Part shown: in pieces, positions 15,659 through 26,181 of the stretch | Layout of the letters: every line of letters starts with the position of its first letter | How positions within the stretch are numbered: the first letter of the stretch is position 1 | NCBI GenBank assembly: GCA_963839175.1 | Contig: CAWIUB010000041.1 | Location: forward strand, 42,880 to 106,879 | From: CAWIUB01 sp963839175 | GTDB taxonomy: Bacteria; Actinomycetota; Actinomycetes; Mycobacteriales; Jatrophihabitantaceae | Direction of reading: 5' to 3' | DNA: 64,000 nucleotides | Made by a program: the position numbers and the translations under genes | Notes under the pieces: model-generated | What the model saw: the letters and a program-made list of their open reading frames with translations, nothing else | What the model was told of the DNA's origin: nothing | Databases searched by the model: none

Positions 15659-16123
15659 CTAGCTGTAGAGGCGGCGGAGGTCGAGCAGCTCGATCTGCGG
15701 CACGCCGAGGTCCACCAGCTTCGCGAGGATCGGCTCCAGCACCTCACGGCGGGCGCTCAATCGCAGCCCGCACAGCCGGCAAGCCAACTCTTGATGCCAG
15801 TGGCCGCCTGCCCTATCAGCACGTTGGAAGGCGACGCCCGAAACCGGCCTATTTGCTGCATCGAGGAAGACCTCTGCTGCCAGCACGGTGCGCGGGTGAC
15901 GGCCGAGGCCCTGAATGGTCATGCGTTCGTCGGGTGGCTGCACTGCCTCATTGAAGGACCCGTTACCCAGCTCGATGCCTAACCGGTGACCTGCCGCGTC
16001 GAGCATTTCGTGGAACTCTGTGACGTGGGTGGTTCTCCCCGCGTGCGGCGACGGGGGCAGATGCGAGCACTTGACTAGGAGCACAGCGCCCACATGCCGG
16101 CGGGCACTGGCGTCATCAGTCAC
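15659..16123 (-). CDS. Hypothetical element protein with a Cys pair
   Basis: A 154-residue soluble protein. It has His/Cys-containing segments (VKCSHLPPSPHAG, ACRLCGLRLS) and ends in DLGVPQIELLDLRRLYS. The GTG start overlaps the integrase stop by eight bases (GTGACTGA), so it is co-translated with the integrase. In satellites the gene after the integrase is often a recombination directionality factor or regulator, but this protein has no motif that proves either. Confidence 0.5.
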   Translation of the reverse strand: MTDDASARRHVGAVLLVKCSHLPPSPHAGRTTHVTEFHEMLDAAGHRLGIELGNGSFNEAVQPPDERMTIQGLGRHPRTVLAAEVFLDAANRPVSGVAFQRADRAGGHWHQELACRLCGLRLSARREVLEPILAKLVDLGVPQIELLDLRRLYS

Positions 16124-17576
16124 GACGTGCGTCCTTCTCGGTGACGGGCACGAGCCGGTTGGGGTCGAACGTGAACGTGCGCAGCTTCGCCGGGCGCACG
16201 GTGATGCCATGCGGGAACACGATGCGGGCGACCTCGCGGCGGTCGTGTGGGGCCGTCAGCCGGTCCCAGGCCGTGGTTATGTCAACCGAGGACAGGAGTG
16301 CCCGCACACCAGGTGGGGTCGAGGCGCGCATTATCGCCTTCGACCGGGCCAGCCTGCCCTCGATCGGCTTGCGGGCGGCCAGGTATTCCTTCGTGGTGAC
16401 CTTCCGGGCGCCCCACATCGCGGCGAGTTCGGCGAGCTGTGTTTCGTCGTCGGCGGCGTCCCGGCGGGCCTGCCGAGCGTTGCCATGGGAGGTGGCGGCG
16501 GCCAGGTCGGCGAGCACGTCCGGGCGGCTGAGGTAGGCGACGATCAGCCGGCCCGCGATGTCCTCGCTGCCCGCCGCGTCGACCGCGATCTTTCCGCATC
16601 CGCCTCGTGGCGTCGCGCACCAGTACCTGGTGCGGGGCCGCGTCCCGCCGCCGATCGTGGAGCCGATCAGCGGACGGCCGCACAGCGAGCAGATGAGCAC
16701 GCCGGTCAGCCAGAACCGCAGGGTGTTGGTGCTGCCTGCGGCCCGGTCGGCGAGCGCGCCCTTGACCTGCTGCCACGTCTCCTGGTCGATGATGGCCGGC
16801 CATACCGCGGGGCCGACGACTTCGCCCTTGTGTTCGCGTAGCCCGGCGTTGCGGCCCTTGCTGACGACCGAGTGCACCGAGCGCGCATTCCATCTCGTGC
16901 CGGCGAGCACGGTCGGGATCTTCCGCGCGGTGAGGTCAGCGGCCAGGGTGGACAGCGAATCGCCGGCGATGACACGTTCGGCGAGCTCGCGGATGATCGC
17001 GGCCTCGCTGTCGACGATCGCCAGCCCGTCGCGGGCGTAGCCGTAGGAGCGGATGCCGCCGCCACCGACACGACCTTGCTCGGCGAGTTCGAGGTGCTTG
17101 CGCTCGACGCGGCGGGACGTGTCCCGCGATGACTTGTTGGCGATGCCGACCATGATCCGGGCCATCATGATGCCGTTGTCGTTCGACAGGTCGGTGCCTC
17201 CTGTGACGGTGCGCACCGGGACATGCTGGCGGCCTTCGATGACGTCGATGAGGTCCTCGAGGTCGCGGGGGTCGCGGGCGATCCGGTCGAGGTCATAGGC
17301 CACGAGGCCGGTGATCGTTCCTGACGCGAGGTCGTCGAGCAGCCGGCGGAACACCGGGCGCACCACGCGCAGCTTGACCGTGCCGTCTGGCATGCGCAGC
17401 CGCTTCCGCTTGAACGCCGACGTGTCGTTCTCGGCGTAGACCTCGCTGACGGTCCATCCTTGACGGGCAGCGAGGGCACGGCAGTCCTGCTCCTGCCGGC
17501 CGACGCCGGCCGAGTCGCCGAGGCGGTCGTCGCTGATGCGGACGTAGATCCGGCTGCTATTGCCCTTGGCATTCGG
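16116..17576 (-). CDS. Large serine recombinase (integrase), start codon not identifiable
   Basis: The frame is open from the TAG at 17577-17579 to 16116 (486 codons). It has the resolvase domain with RIYVRIS (catalytic Ser near codon 15), GLVAYDLDRIARDPRDLEDL, the recombinase domain (GIRSYGYARDG...), a zinc ribbon (CSLCGRPL...YWCATPRGGCG) and a C-terminal coiled region. Large serine integrases join attP and attB without host factors. The 5' end is about 24 bp from the attachment core, as is typical. No NTG codon precedes the catalytic Ser in frame: the only ATG (17572) is one base out of phase, and the first in-frame ATG (17393) would remove the catalytic Ser. A one-base loss or an uncommon start would explain this. 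Confidence 0.85.
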   Translation of the reverse strand, partial: PNAKGNSSRIYVRISDDRLGDSAGVGRQEQDCRALAARQGWTVSEVYAENDTSAFKRKRLRMPDGTVKLRVVRPVFRRLLDDLASGTITGLVAYDLDRIARDPRDLEDLIDVIEGRQHVPVRTVTGGTDLSNDNGIMMARIMVGIANKSSRDTSRRVERKHLELAEQGRVGGGGIRSYGYARDGLAIVDSEAAIIRELAERVIAGDSLSTLAADLTARKIPTVLAGTRWNARSVHSVVSKGRNAGLREHKGEVVGPAVWPAIIDQETWQQVKGALADRAAGSTNTLRFWLTGVLICSLCGRPLIGSTIGGGTRPRTRYWCATPRGGCGKIAVDAAGSEDIAGRLIVAYLSRPDVLADLAAATSHGNARQARRDAADDETQLAELAAMWGARKVTTKEYLAARKPIEGRLARSKAIMRASTPPGVRALLSSVDITTAWDRLTAPHDRREVARIVFPHGITVRPAKLRTFTFDPNRLVPVTEKDARRD

Positions 17577-17590
17577 CTAGGTTACCGTAT

Positions 17591-18370
17591 TCACATCACC
17601 GGGCCGATGCCGGACACCTCGCGCAGCTGGTCCACCGAATCGAATCGACCATGCGCACTGCGCCAATCGAGGATGTTCTGCGAGAGAACGGGTCCCACCC
17701 CCGGGAGCGCATCCAGCTGTTCCGCGGTAGCCGAGTTGAGATCGACCGGACCCGACGTGCTGCCGCTTGCGCCGCTGGCAGGCGATCCGCCGGCGGCGCC
17801 GGGCGTCGCCGCACCAGTCACCCCGACTGCGATCTGCTCGCCGTCAGCTACCTTCCGCGCCAGGTTGAGCGCACTGAGATCGAGTCCAGGTAACGCTCCC
17901 CCAGCCGCCTTCAGCGCGTCGGACACCCGTGAGCCCGCAGGCAACTCGTAGACACCGGTGCGGTGAACCTTGCCCACCACATCGACGACAACCACGGCGG
18001 TCGGAGACGCGCGCGCCGAGCCGACCTGCGACGATCCGCTACGGGGTGCACTGACACTGGCCGGGGTCGAAGACACCGCGATTGGACTCGCCCGCGGCCG
18101 CTCGAAGAGCACCCACCAAGCCGTGATTGCCGTGACAACGACCACGAGGACCGCGACGGCGGCGGCGGCGCGGCGACCCGGGTCGATACGTACACCGCGT
18201 CGCTCCAGCCAGTTGCCGAGCGAGTGAGGAACGCCGGACCTAATCGCGTCGCGACCAGTATCCTCCAGTTCCGTGGTGAATTCGTCCGGATGATGGGTGG
18301 CCAGTAGCCCGCGCACCCGTCGCTCGACACGCGCTTGTTCTCGTCCAACCGGACCTCGACTCGTGCGCAC
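17591..18370 (-). CDS. comEA: ComEA DNA-receptor protein, C-terminus replaced by element sequence
   Basis: A 259-residue protein: cytoplasmic N-terminus, one membrane helix (AAAAVAVLVVVVTAITAWWV), an SLBB domain (VDVVGKVHRTGVYELPAGSR), a Gly/Ser linker, then the helix-hairpin-helix pair (VDLNSATAEQLDALPGVGP...). ComEA binds incoming DNA outside the membrane and delivers it to ComEC. The second hairpin stops at GIGP followed by VM-stop; the native last 12 residues (SKFATLRPLVTV) are beyond the element at 7285. DNA binding may be weakened. Upstream is degV, and comEC is no longer adjacent. Confidence 0.92.
   Translation of the reverse strand: MRTSRGPVGREQARVERRVRGLLATHHPDEFTTELEDTGRDAIRSGVPHSLGNWLERRGVRIDPGRRAAAAVAVLVVVVTAITAWWVLFERPRASPIAVSSTPASVSAPRSGSSQVGSARASPTAVVVVDVVGKVHRTGVYELPAGSRVSDALKAAGGALPGLDLSALNLARKVADGEQIAVGVTGAATPGAAGGSPASGASGSTSGPVDLNSATAEQLDALPGVGPVLSQNILDWRSAHGRFDSVDQLREVSGIGPVM
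17600..17604 (-). other. Attachment-site core, comEA-side junction
   Basis: GCCCG core (minus strand) preceded by comEA coding sequence (GGCATCG) and followed by element sequence GTGATGTGAATAC. Together with the other junction this rebuilds attP arms GTGTTCACTTCGC and GTGATGTGAATAC, which are inverted repeats matching at 10 of 13 positions. Confidence 0.85.
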
Positions 18371-18534
18371 GGCCTGACGCTAGGAACGCCCGCGCGCCGG
18401 TGGGGCGCTCGTCGCCACAATGTGGACAACCGACGGGCCTGTGGACGATGAAGTTCGCGCCCGTCCGAGGGCCAGGCTATGGTCCGCGGCGGGAGCGTTT
18501 CGTGCCGCGCAGCACCGGCAGAAGGCCAGCGCGG

Positions 18535-19383
18535 CTAGCGGCGGCGCACGACCACGGTCCCGAGCACCCCCGGTCCGAGATGCGCGCCGACCACCGCGCC
18601 GAGCTCGCTGATGTGCAGCTGACCAAGGCGCGGCACACCGGCACGGATCTCAGCGGCCAAGGCGGCGGCGCGCTCGGCTGCCGACAGATGATGCACGGCT
18701 ATGTCGACCGTTCCGGTTCCCGCTGCCTCGACGGTCAACCGCACCAGCCGGGCGATCGCCTTCGAGGATGTCCGCACCTTCTCCAGCGGAACGATCTGCC
18801 CGTCGAGCATGTGCAGCAGCGGTTTCACCGACAGCGACGTACCGAGCAACGCGGCCGCAGTGCCGATGCGCCCACCGCGCCGCAGGTATTCGAGCGTGTC
18901 GACATAGAAGTAGGTCCGCGTGCGATCCACAGTCGACACCGCGGCGTCCTGCGCCTGTGCGGCCGTCCCGCCCTGCCGGGCGGCCTCAGCCGCGGCCATC
19001 ACCGCGAATCCGAGAGCCATCGCAGTCGATCGAGAGTCGACCACGCGGACGACCCCGTAGCCGAAGTCCTGCGCGGCGAGGATCGCAGACTCGCACGTTC
19101 CGGATAGGGCCGCGGAGAGGTGCACCGACACGACGTTGCTCGCTCCCGCGTCGAGCACGGACCGGTACGCCGTGGCAAAGTCGGCCGGTGAGGGTCGCGA
19201 GGTGGTGACGAACACCTTGTCCCGCAGGGCTTTCGTGATGTCTGCTGGCGTGATGTCGACGCCATCGGTGCCGACCGAACTCCCGACCGTAACGCGCAAC
19301 GGCACGACCGTGATGCCGAGGTGTTCGCTGACGCCTGGCGGCAGGTGCGCCGTGGAGTCCGTGACGATCGCGACGGACGACAT
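18535..19383 (-). CDS. DegV family fatty-acid-binding protein
   Basis: A 282-residue DegV protein beginning MSSVAIVTDSTAHLPPG, with the TTSRPSP loop that contacts the bound fatty-acid carboxylate and a C-terminal GAVVGAHLGPGVLG segment. DegV/FakB proteins bind fatty acids; FakB partners a fatty-acid kinase in Gram-positives, but whether this copy does so is unknown. It precedes comEA in the usual actinobacterial order. Confidence 0.88.
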   Translation of the reverse strand: MSSVAIVTDSTAHLPPGVSEHLGITVVPLRVTVGSSVGTDGVDITPADITKALRDKVFVTTSRPSPADFATAYRSVLDAGASNVVSVHLSAALSGTCESAILAAQDFGYGVVRVVDSRSTAMALGFAVMAAAEAARQGGTAAQAQDAAVSTVDRTRTYFYVDTLEYLRRGGRIGTAAALLGTSLSVKPLLHMLDGQIVPLEKVRTSSKAIARLVRLTVEAAGTGTVDIAVHHLSAAERAAALAAEIRAGVPRLGQLHISELGAVVGAHLGPGVLGTVVVRRR

Positions 19384-19555
19384 GACGGCGACCTTAGTGG
19401 TCGCGACCGGAAGTTGTTCAGGGGATGCCGGAGATCAAATGGATGGATCGCAAGGCGGAGGAGGAGAGCAATAGCGGAGCTATTGCCGACGACGACAACG
19501 CGGCGAGGCGCCATCTGAGCCCGCAGACCTTGGACAGACTTTCGGTCGTGACCAC

Positions 19556-22414
<2,859 letters not shown>

Positions 22415-22440
22415 TCGTCTCCTCGGTCCGGGCAAACGAA

Positions 22441-22469
22441 GAGCCCCCGCGAACGGATCGCAGAGGCTC
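22441..22469 (-). terminator. Leader terminator hairpin of leuS
   Basis: On the minus strand GAGCC pairs with GGCTC and inner GCGA with TCGC around a five-base loop, then TTCGTTT follows. It ends 27 bp before the leuS ATG. Its 5' arm overlaps the antiterminator arm, as in classical attenuation. Confidence 0.75.
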
Positions 22470-22502
22470 AGCCGCGCTGAGGCTATTGCGTGCTCAGCGC
22501 GG
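22467..22502 (-). promoter_or_regulatory. leuS attenuator: alternative pause/antiterminator stems
   Basis: Stem 1:2 is a perfect 10-bp pair CCGCGCTGAG (22493-22502) with CTCAGCGCGG (22472-22481). Stem 2:3 pairs CTCAGC (22476-22481 region) with GCTGAG (22467-22472) and shares its arm with both stem 1:2 and the terminator. The leader-peptide stop codon lies inside arm 1, so a ribosome stalled at the Leu codons would free arm 2 for 2:3 pairing and read-through. Confidence 0.78.
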
Positions 22503-22532
22503 CCCGGCAAGGAGCAGGCGTCCGGTGCCCAT
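22494..22532 (-). CDS. Leucine leader peptide of leuS
   Basis: A 12-codon frame MGTGRLLLAGPR ending in TGA, with three consecutive Leu codons (CTG, CTC, CTT), followed at once by mutually exclusive hairpins. This is the classic arrangement of a leader-peptide attenuator, known in actinobacteria for leu, ilv and trp genes. Low charged tRNA-Leu would stall translation and raise synthetase production. No strong ribosome-binding site is seen before the ATG, which may mean a leaderless or near-leaderless start. Confidence 0.78.
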   Translation of the reverse strand: MGTGRLLLAGPR

Positions 22533-22829
22533 GCCATCAGCGTACCGCCCGGCCTGCCGAGGCAGGCAGCCCCGTCCCCCGCACGGGAGGGGGGTGACGG
22601 GGAACGGGGCCGCGATCCGCACTTCCGGTCGACGAAACCTGTCGCGACGAAGGGTGCTTCCTCCTGGACGAGGGCCGACCCCGTTCAGGCACCCTGCGTC
22701 AGCCATCGGCCCCGCCGGTAGTGCTGGCGTCAATATGCCATGCGATCGCTCACAGATTGGCGTCGCGATTACGCCATGTCGCATACTCGACAGGCTGCGT
22801 GCGGTACGGATCAACACCCGGGGGGGTAC

Positions 22830-23840
22830 ATGTTGCGTGCACTGGGGCTGGCGGTCGAGCAGGAGAGCGCTTACCGGCGGCTGGTCGAGCTGCCGTCAGC
22901 CACCGCGTCCGAACTCGGGCGGGCGCTGGACGGCTTCGCCGCCGATACCGACCGGCTGCTCGCGGAGCTCGAGGCGCTCGGGCTAGCGAGCCGCTCCGCC
23001 TCCGACGGCGATCGCTACGTCGCCGTCCCACCACAGCTCGCCCTCAACAGCCTGCTCGTCACGCGTCAGGCCGAGCTGCGCCGGGCCGAGGCAGAGTTCA
23101 CCCGGCTGACCACGGCCTACCGGGGCTCGGCTGCCAGCCGCGCGGTCACCGATGTGGTCGACGTCGTCACCGGGGCCGAGGCCGTTGCCCAGCGGGTGGC
23201 GCAGCTGCAGAGCGCGGCCACTAGCGAGGCGCTCAGTCTCGTCACTGCTCCGTCTGTGGCGGTCTCCCGCGCGGACAACGAGCCGGTCGAGCAGGCAGCG
23301 GTAGCCCGTGGTGTGCAGTACCGGGTCGTGTTGTCCAGCGCCATGCTGCGTGAGCCGGGAACGGCCCAGGCGCTGGCCGCGTCGCTGGCCGCGGGCGAAC
23401 AGGTGCGGATCTCGTCGCGCGTCCCGATCAAGCTGTTCGTCTCCGATCGCCGGCTGGCGCTGGTGTCGCTGGCCGACAGCAGCGGCGACGACGTGGTGGT
23501 GGTGGGGGTGGTGGTGGTGGTGGTGGTGGTGGTGGTGGTGGTGGTGGCGTTGCTCGTGCATCCGAGCGGACTGCTCGAAGCGCTCGTCGCGCTGTTCGAG
23601 CTGGTGTGGCAGACCGCCCAGCCGGTCGATCCCACCGATCGGGCCCTGCGGGACCTGTCGAATCTGGAACGCCGGGTGATGTCCCTGCTCATCGCCGGCC
23701 TGACCGATCGGTCGGTGGCCGCCCAGCTGGGCATGTCCGAGCGCAGCGTGCAGCGGCACGTGCGCACGGTGATGGACCGCGTGGGCGCGGAGTCGCGGCT
23801 GCAGCTGGGCTGCCATGCCGTTCGGGAAGGCTGGTTCTGA
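22830..23840 (+). CDS. TrmB-like/LuxR-type transcriptional regulator with a polyvaline tract
   Basis: A 336-residue protein: an N-terminal winged-helix-like region (ALGLAVEQESAYRRLVELPS, as in TrmB-related regulators), a middle domain with LSSAMLREPGTAQALAA and VRISSRVPIKLFVSDRRLAL, and a C-terminal LuxR-type HTH (LSNLERRVMSLLIAGLTDRS, then ERSVQRHVRTVMDRVG). Between the middle domain and the HTH lies V4-G-V13 encoded by GTG repeats. ATG 22830 is chosen because similarity starts at MLRALGL. It is divergent from leuS; target genes unknown. Confidence 0.8.
   Translation: MLRALGLAVEQESAYRRLVELPSATASELGRALDGFAADTDRLLAELEALGLASRSASDGDRYVAVPPQLALNSLLVTRQAELRRAEAEFTRLTTAYRGSAASRAVTDVVDVVTGAEAVAQRVAQLQSAATSEALSLVTAPSVAVSRADNEPVEQAAVARGVQYRVVLSSAMLREPGTAQALAASLAAGEQVRISSRVPIKLFVSDRRLALVSLADSSGDDVVVVGVVVVVVVVVVVVVALLVHPSGLLEALVALFELVWQTAQPVDPTDRALRDLSNLERRVMSLLIAGLTDRSVAAQLGMSERSVQRHVRTVMDRVGAESRLQLGCHAVREGWF
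23493..23546 (+). repeat. (GTG)n trinucleotide microsatellite inside a regulator gene
   Basis: Four GTG units, one GGG, then 13 GTG units, in the valine frame of the regulator. Whole-unit slippage would change the polyvaline length without breaking the frame. Confidence 0.95.
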
Positions 23841-23959
23841 CGCGCCTTTTGGTGCTCGCCCCGCGCCCGCCGTCCGTCGCCACCGGGCGCGGGGGCACCT
23901 AACAGCGAGCGTAGAACCGCATTGCGATAGGCACAAAGACCGCCGCGCCATGACCTCGC

Positions 23960-24610
23960 TCACGCCTCGGCATCTGGTGCGTCTTCTTCAAGGTCAATGC
24001 GTGGAATGACCGGACCGGGTGGGCCGGCGTTGTGCGCACGCAGTTGCCAGGCAGACACAGCGTGCTCACACCGTAGCTCCGACCAGTGGCAGTTGGCCAG
24101 CGGGCCGAGCACATGCGGCTGCTCGGGCAGCCCGAGCAGGTCGGCGGACAACGCCATCGCGGTCGCGCTGTGCGTAACGAGCACCGCGAGCTCGACGGCA
24201 GGCAGCTCGGCGAACACGGCACGAGCCCGGGCAGTCACCTGGGGACGGGTCTCGCCACCGCGCCGGGTGACATCGCGGCCGCCAATCCAGTCGGCGAACT
24301 CGTCCGGATAGCGCTGCTGAACCTCCTCCCGGGTGAGCCCCTCCCAATGACCGAAGGCACGTTCCCGCAGCCGCGGCTCGAGCCGCACCGGCAGGCCAGT
24401 GACCTCGCCGAGCGGGGCCGCCGTCTGCACCGCGCGCAGCGAGTCGGAGGAGACGATCAGCTCTGGACGCAACGCCGCAACGAGGGCCGCGACCTCGTAC
24501 GCCTGGGCACGCCCTACATCGTCGAGGGGCGGGTCGGCCTGGCCCTGGAATCGACGCTGTGCGTTCCACTCGGTGCGCCCGTGCCGTAGCAGCAGCACCC
24601 GGCGGATCAC
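23960..24610 (-). CDS. gpgP: Histidine phosphatase, GpgP-like (glucosyl-3-phosphoglycerate phosphatase)
   Basis: A 216-residue phosphoglycerate-mutase-fold enzyme with the RHGRTEWN catalytic motif at residues 9-16 and a later LVTHSATAMAL His. In mycobacteria the homologous gene beside rsfS and nadD encodes GpgP of methylglucose lipopolysaccharide synthesis, and the same order here supports that assignment; a broader phosphatase role is possible. Its GTG overlaps the rsfS stop (GTGA). Confidence 0.78.
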   Translation of the reverse strand: MIRRVLLLRHGRTEWNAQRRFQGQADPPLDDVGRAQAYEVAALVAALRPELIVSSDSLRAVQTAAPLGEVTGLPVRLEPRLRERAFGHWEGLTREEVQQRYPDEFADWIGGRDVTRRGGETRPQVTARARAVFAELPAVELAVLVTHSATAMALSADLLGLPEQPHVLGPLANCHWSELRCEHAVSAWQLRAHNAGPPGPVIPRIDLEEDAPDAEA

Positions 24611-24975
24611 GTACCGGCGCCCGGCTCGAACGGGATGACCGGGCAGTCTTTCCAGAGCCGTTCGAGCGCGTAGAACACCCGCTCCTCGGCGTGCTGCACA
24701 TGCACCACGACGTCCGAGTAGTCGAGCAGCACCCAGCGTCCGTCCCGTCGTCCCTCACGGCGCAGTGGCTTGACCCCGAGGATCTGCAGCCTCTCCTCGA
24801 CGGCCTCGACAATGGCCTCCACCTGACGCTCGTTGCTGCCGGTGGCGATCACGAAGACGTCGGTGATCACCAGCCGCTCGCTCACATCGATCAGCACGAT
24901 GTCGGTGGCCAGCTTGTCAGCCGCAGCGTGTGCGGCCGCAAGGGCCAACTCGCGGGCGGTGTCTGTTGCCGTCAC
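24607..24975 (-). CDS. rsfS: Ribosome silencing factor RsfS
   Basis: A 122-residue Iojap/YbeB protein with DIVLIDVSERLVITDVFVIA and RWVLLDYSDVVVHV signatures. It binds ribosomal protein L14 and blocks subunit joining when nutrients are scarce. It lies between nadD and gpgP with an 11-bp gap to nadD, forming one operon. Confidence 0.95.
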   Translation of the reverse strand: MTATDTARELALAAAHAAADKLATDIVLIDVSERLVITDVFVIATGSNERQVEAIVEAVEERLQILGVKPLRREGRRDGRWVLLDYSDVVVHVQHAEERVFYALERLWKDCPVIPFEPGAGT

Positions 24976-24986
24976 GGCCGTCGAGC

Positions 24987-25604
24987 TTACGGCTGACCCG
25001 ATCGATACAACCGGTGCTTGGCTATGTATTGGACCACGCCGTCGGGCACCAGATACCAGATCGGCCGTCCGGTGCGGACGCGCTGCCGGCAGGCGGTGGA
25101 CGAGATCGCCATGGCCGGTACGTCGACAAGCGTCACGGTGTCGGTCGGCAGATGCGCATCGGACAGTTCATAACCCGGTCGAGTCACGCCGACGAAGCGG
25201 GCCATTCGCAACGCCTCCTCCGCCTCCTTCCACGACAGGATCTGCGCCAGCGCGTCGGCCCCCGTGATGAAGTACAGCTCTGCAGCCCGGCGCCGGACGG
25301 CGATGTCGCGAATCGTGTCGATCGTGTACGTCGGGCCGGGACGGTCGATGTCGACGCGGCTGACCCAGAACCGCGGGTTGGACGCGGTCGCGATCACCGC
25401 CATCAGGTACCGGTGCTCGGCGGCGCTCACGTCAGTGGCGGCCTTCTGCCACGGCGCACCAGTGGGCACGAAGATCACTTCGTCGAGGCCGAACAGTTGC
25501 GCCACCTCGCTGGCCGCCACCAGGTGCCCATGGTGGATGGGATCGAACGTGCCGCCCATGATCCCGACCCGCTGAGGCTCCTCGGGCGCGGCTGCTTCGG
25601 CCAT
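24987..25604 (-). CDS. nadD: Nicotinate-mononucleotide adenylyltransferase
   Basis: A 205-residue enzyme that converts NaMN and ATP to deamido-NAD. The nucleotidyltransferase signature GGTFDPIHHGH is near the N-terminus and the ISSTACRQR motif (family ISST.IR) is near the C-terminus. Length and operon position before rsfS are standard. ATG 25604 gives the expected N-terminus. Confidence 0.95.
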   Translation of the reverse strand: MAEAAAPEEPQRVGIMGGTFDPIHHGHLVAASEVAQLFGLDEVIFVPTGAPWQKAATDVSAAEHRYLMAVIATASNPRFWVSRVDIDRPGPTYTIDTIRDIAVRRRAAELYFITGADALAQILSWKEAEEALRMARFVGVTRPGYELSDAHLPTDTVTLVDVPAMAISSTACRQRVRTGRPIWYLVPDGVVQYIAKHRLYRSGQP

Positions 25605-25668
25605 GGCTCGGCATCCTACGGTTGATCGTCAGCACCCCGTAGGGGCAAATGGCGGCCCGGCGGGATAC

Positions 25669-26088
25669 TCAGCCGTCGATCACGACGGGGTCGCCAACGC
25701 GGATCTCACCGTCGTTGAGGATGTCGGCATTGAGGCCTGCGCGGTGGATCAGCTGTTTGATGATGCCCGGGCGGGTCATCTGCTCGAGGTGCAGGCAGGG
25801 TTCGCACAACTCCACCCCAAGGCACGCGACCTCGCCCACCCGGAAGCGTTTGCTGGCTAGACCGTTGAGCCGCACTCCGCGCACGACGACCTGCCGCCGG
25901 GACTGCGCGCCGGTGAGCGCAACGTCCTCGAGCGCCTCGGCTTCAATCAACGTCAGCGCCTGGCCGGGCGGGGCGCCATCGCCGTGGAAGTGCCGGTCGC
26001 CGCGCAGGCCCTGGCCGGCGACGACGGCCACTTCGTCGACCGGCGATATCGCATCGCTCGGCCCAATATTGATCGCTTCGACGTACAC
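25669..26088 (-). CDS. MOSC domain protein
   Basis: A 139-residue single-domain MOSC protein with GLRGDRHFHGDG near residue 27, ...LTLIEAEAL and GVELCEPCLHLEQ containing the conserved Cys. MOSC domains handle sulfur or bind molybdenum cofactor in sulfurases and related reductases. The substrate is unknown. The gene is single, between nadD and a CPBP protease. Confidence 0.85.
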   Translation of the reverse strand: MYVEAINIGPSDAISPVDEVAVVAGQGLRGDRHFHGDGAPPGQALTLIEAEALEDVALTGAQSRRQVVVRGVRLNGLASKRFRVGEVACLGVELCEPCLHLEQMTRPGIIKQLIHRAGLNADILNDGEIRVGDPVVIDG

Positions 26089-26181
26089 GGAGCACTCCCC
26101 TCAGGCCGCCCTTCCCGCGAACTCGTCCATGCCCACTACTCAAGCTAAACCAGGGATACGACACCCGGCGACGTCTACTGG

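Larger units (their letters stand above)
7324..17604. mobile_element. Integrated phage-satellite-like element in comEA
   Basis: About 10.3 kb bounded by a shared GCCCG core (minus strand) at 7324-7328 and 17600-17604. It interrupts comEA, whose two halves flank it. Contents from the integrase end: large serine integrase, three unknown small proteins, an AAA/SF3-like ATPase, an MT-A70 methyltransferase, P27-like small terminase, unknown proteins, a prohead-protease-like protein and an HTH gene broken by an IS, plus a few small plus-strand frames. No large terminase, portal, capsid, tail or lysis gene is visible, so a satellite that borrows helper-phage particles is the best reading. Several starts and stops overlap, indicating one long operon. 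Confidence 0.88.

Noticed and set aside
19469..19487. Small inverted repeat (GCAATAGC/GCTATTGC) after leuS
   Set aside because: Only eight base pairs without a U-tract; not convincing as a terminator.
22983..23963. Minus-strand frame with a long polyhistidine run
   Set aside because: It is the complement of the GTG repeat in the regulator gene; the surrounding sequence is antisense to clear regulator domains.
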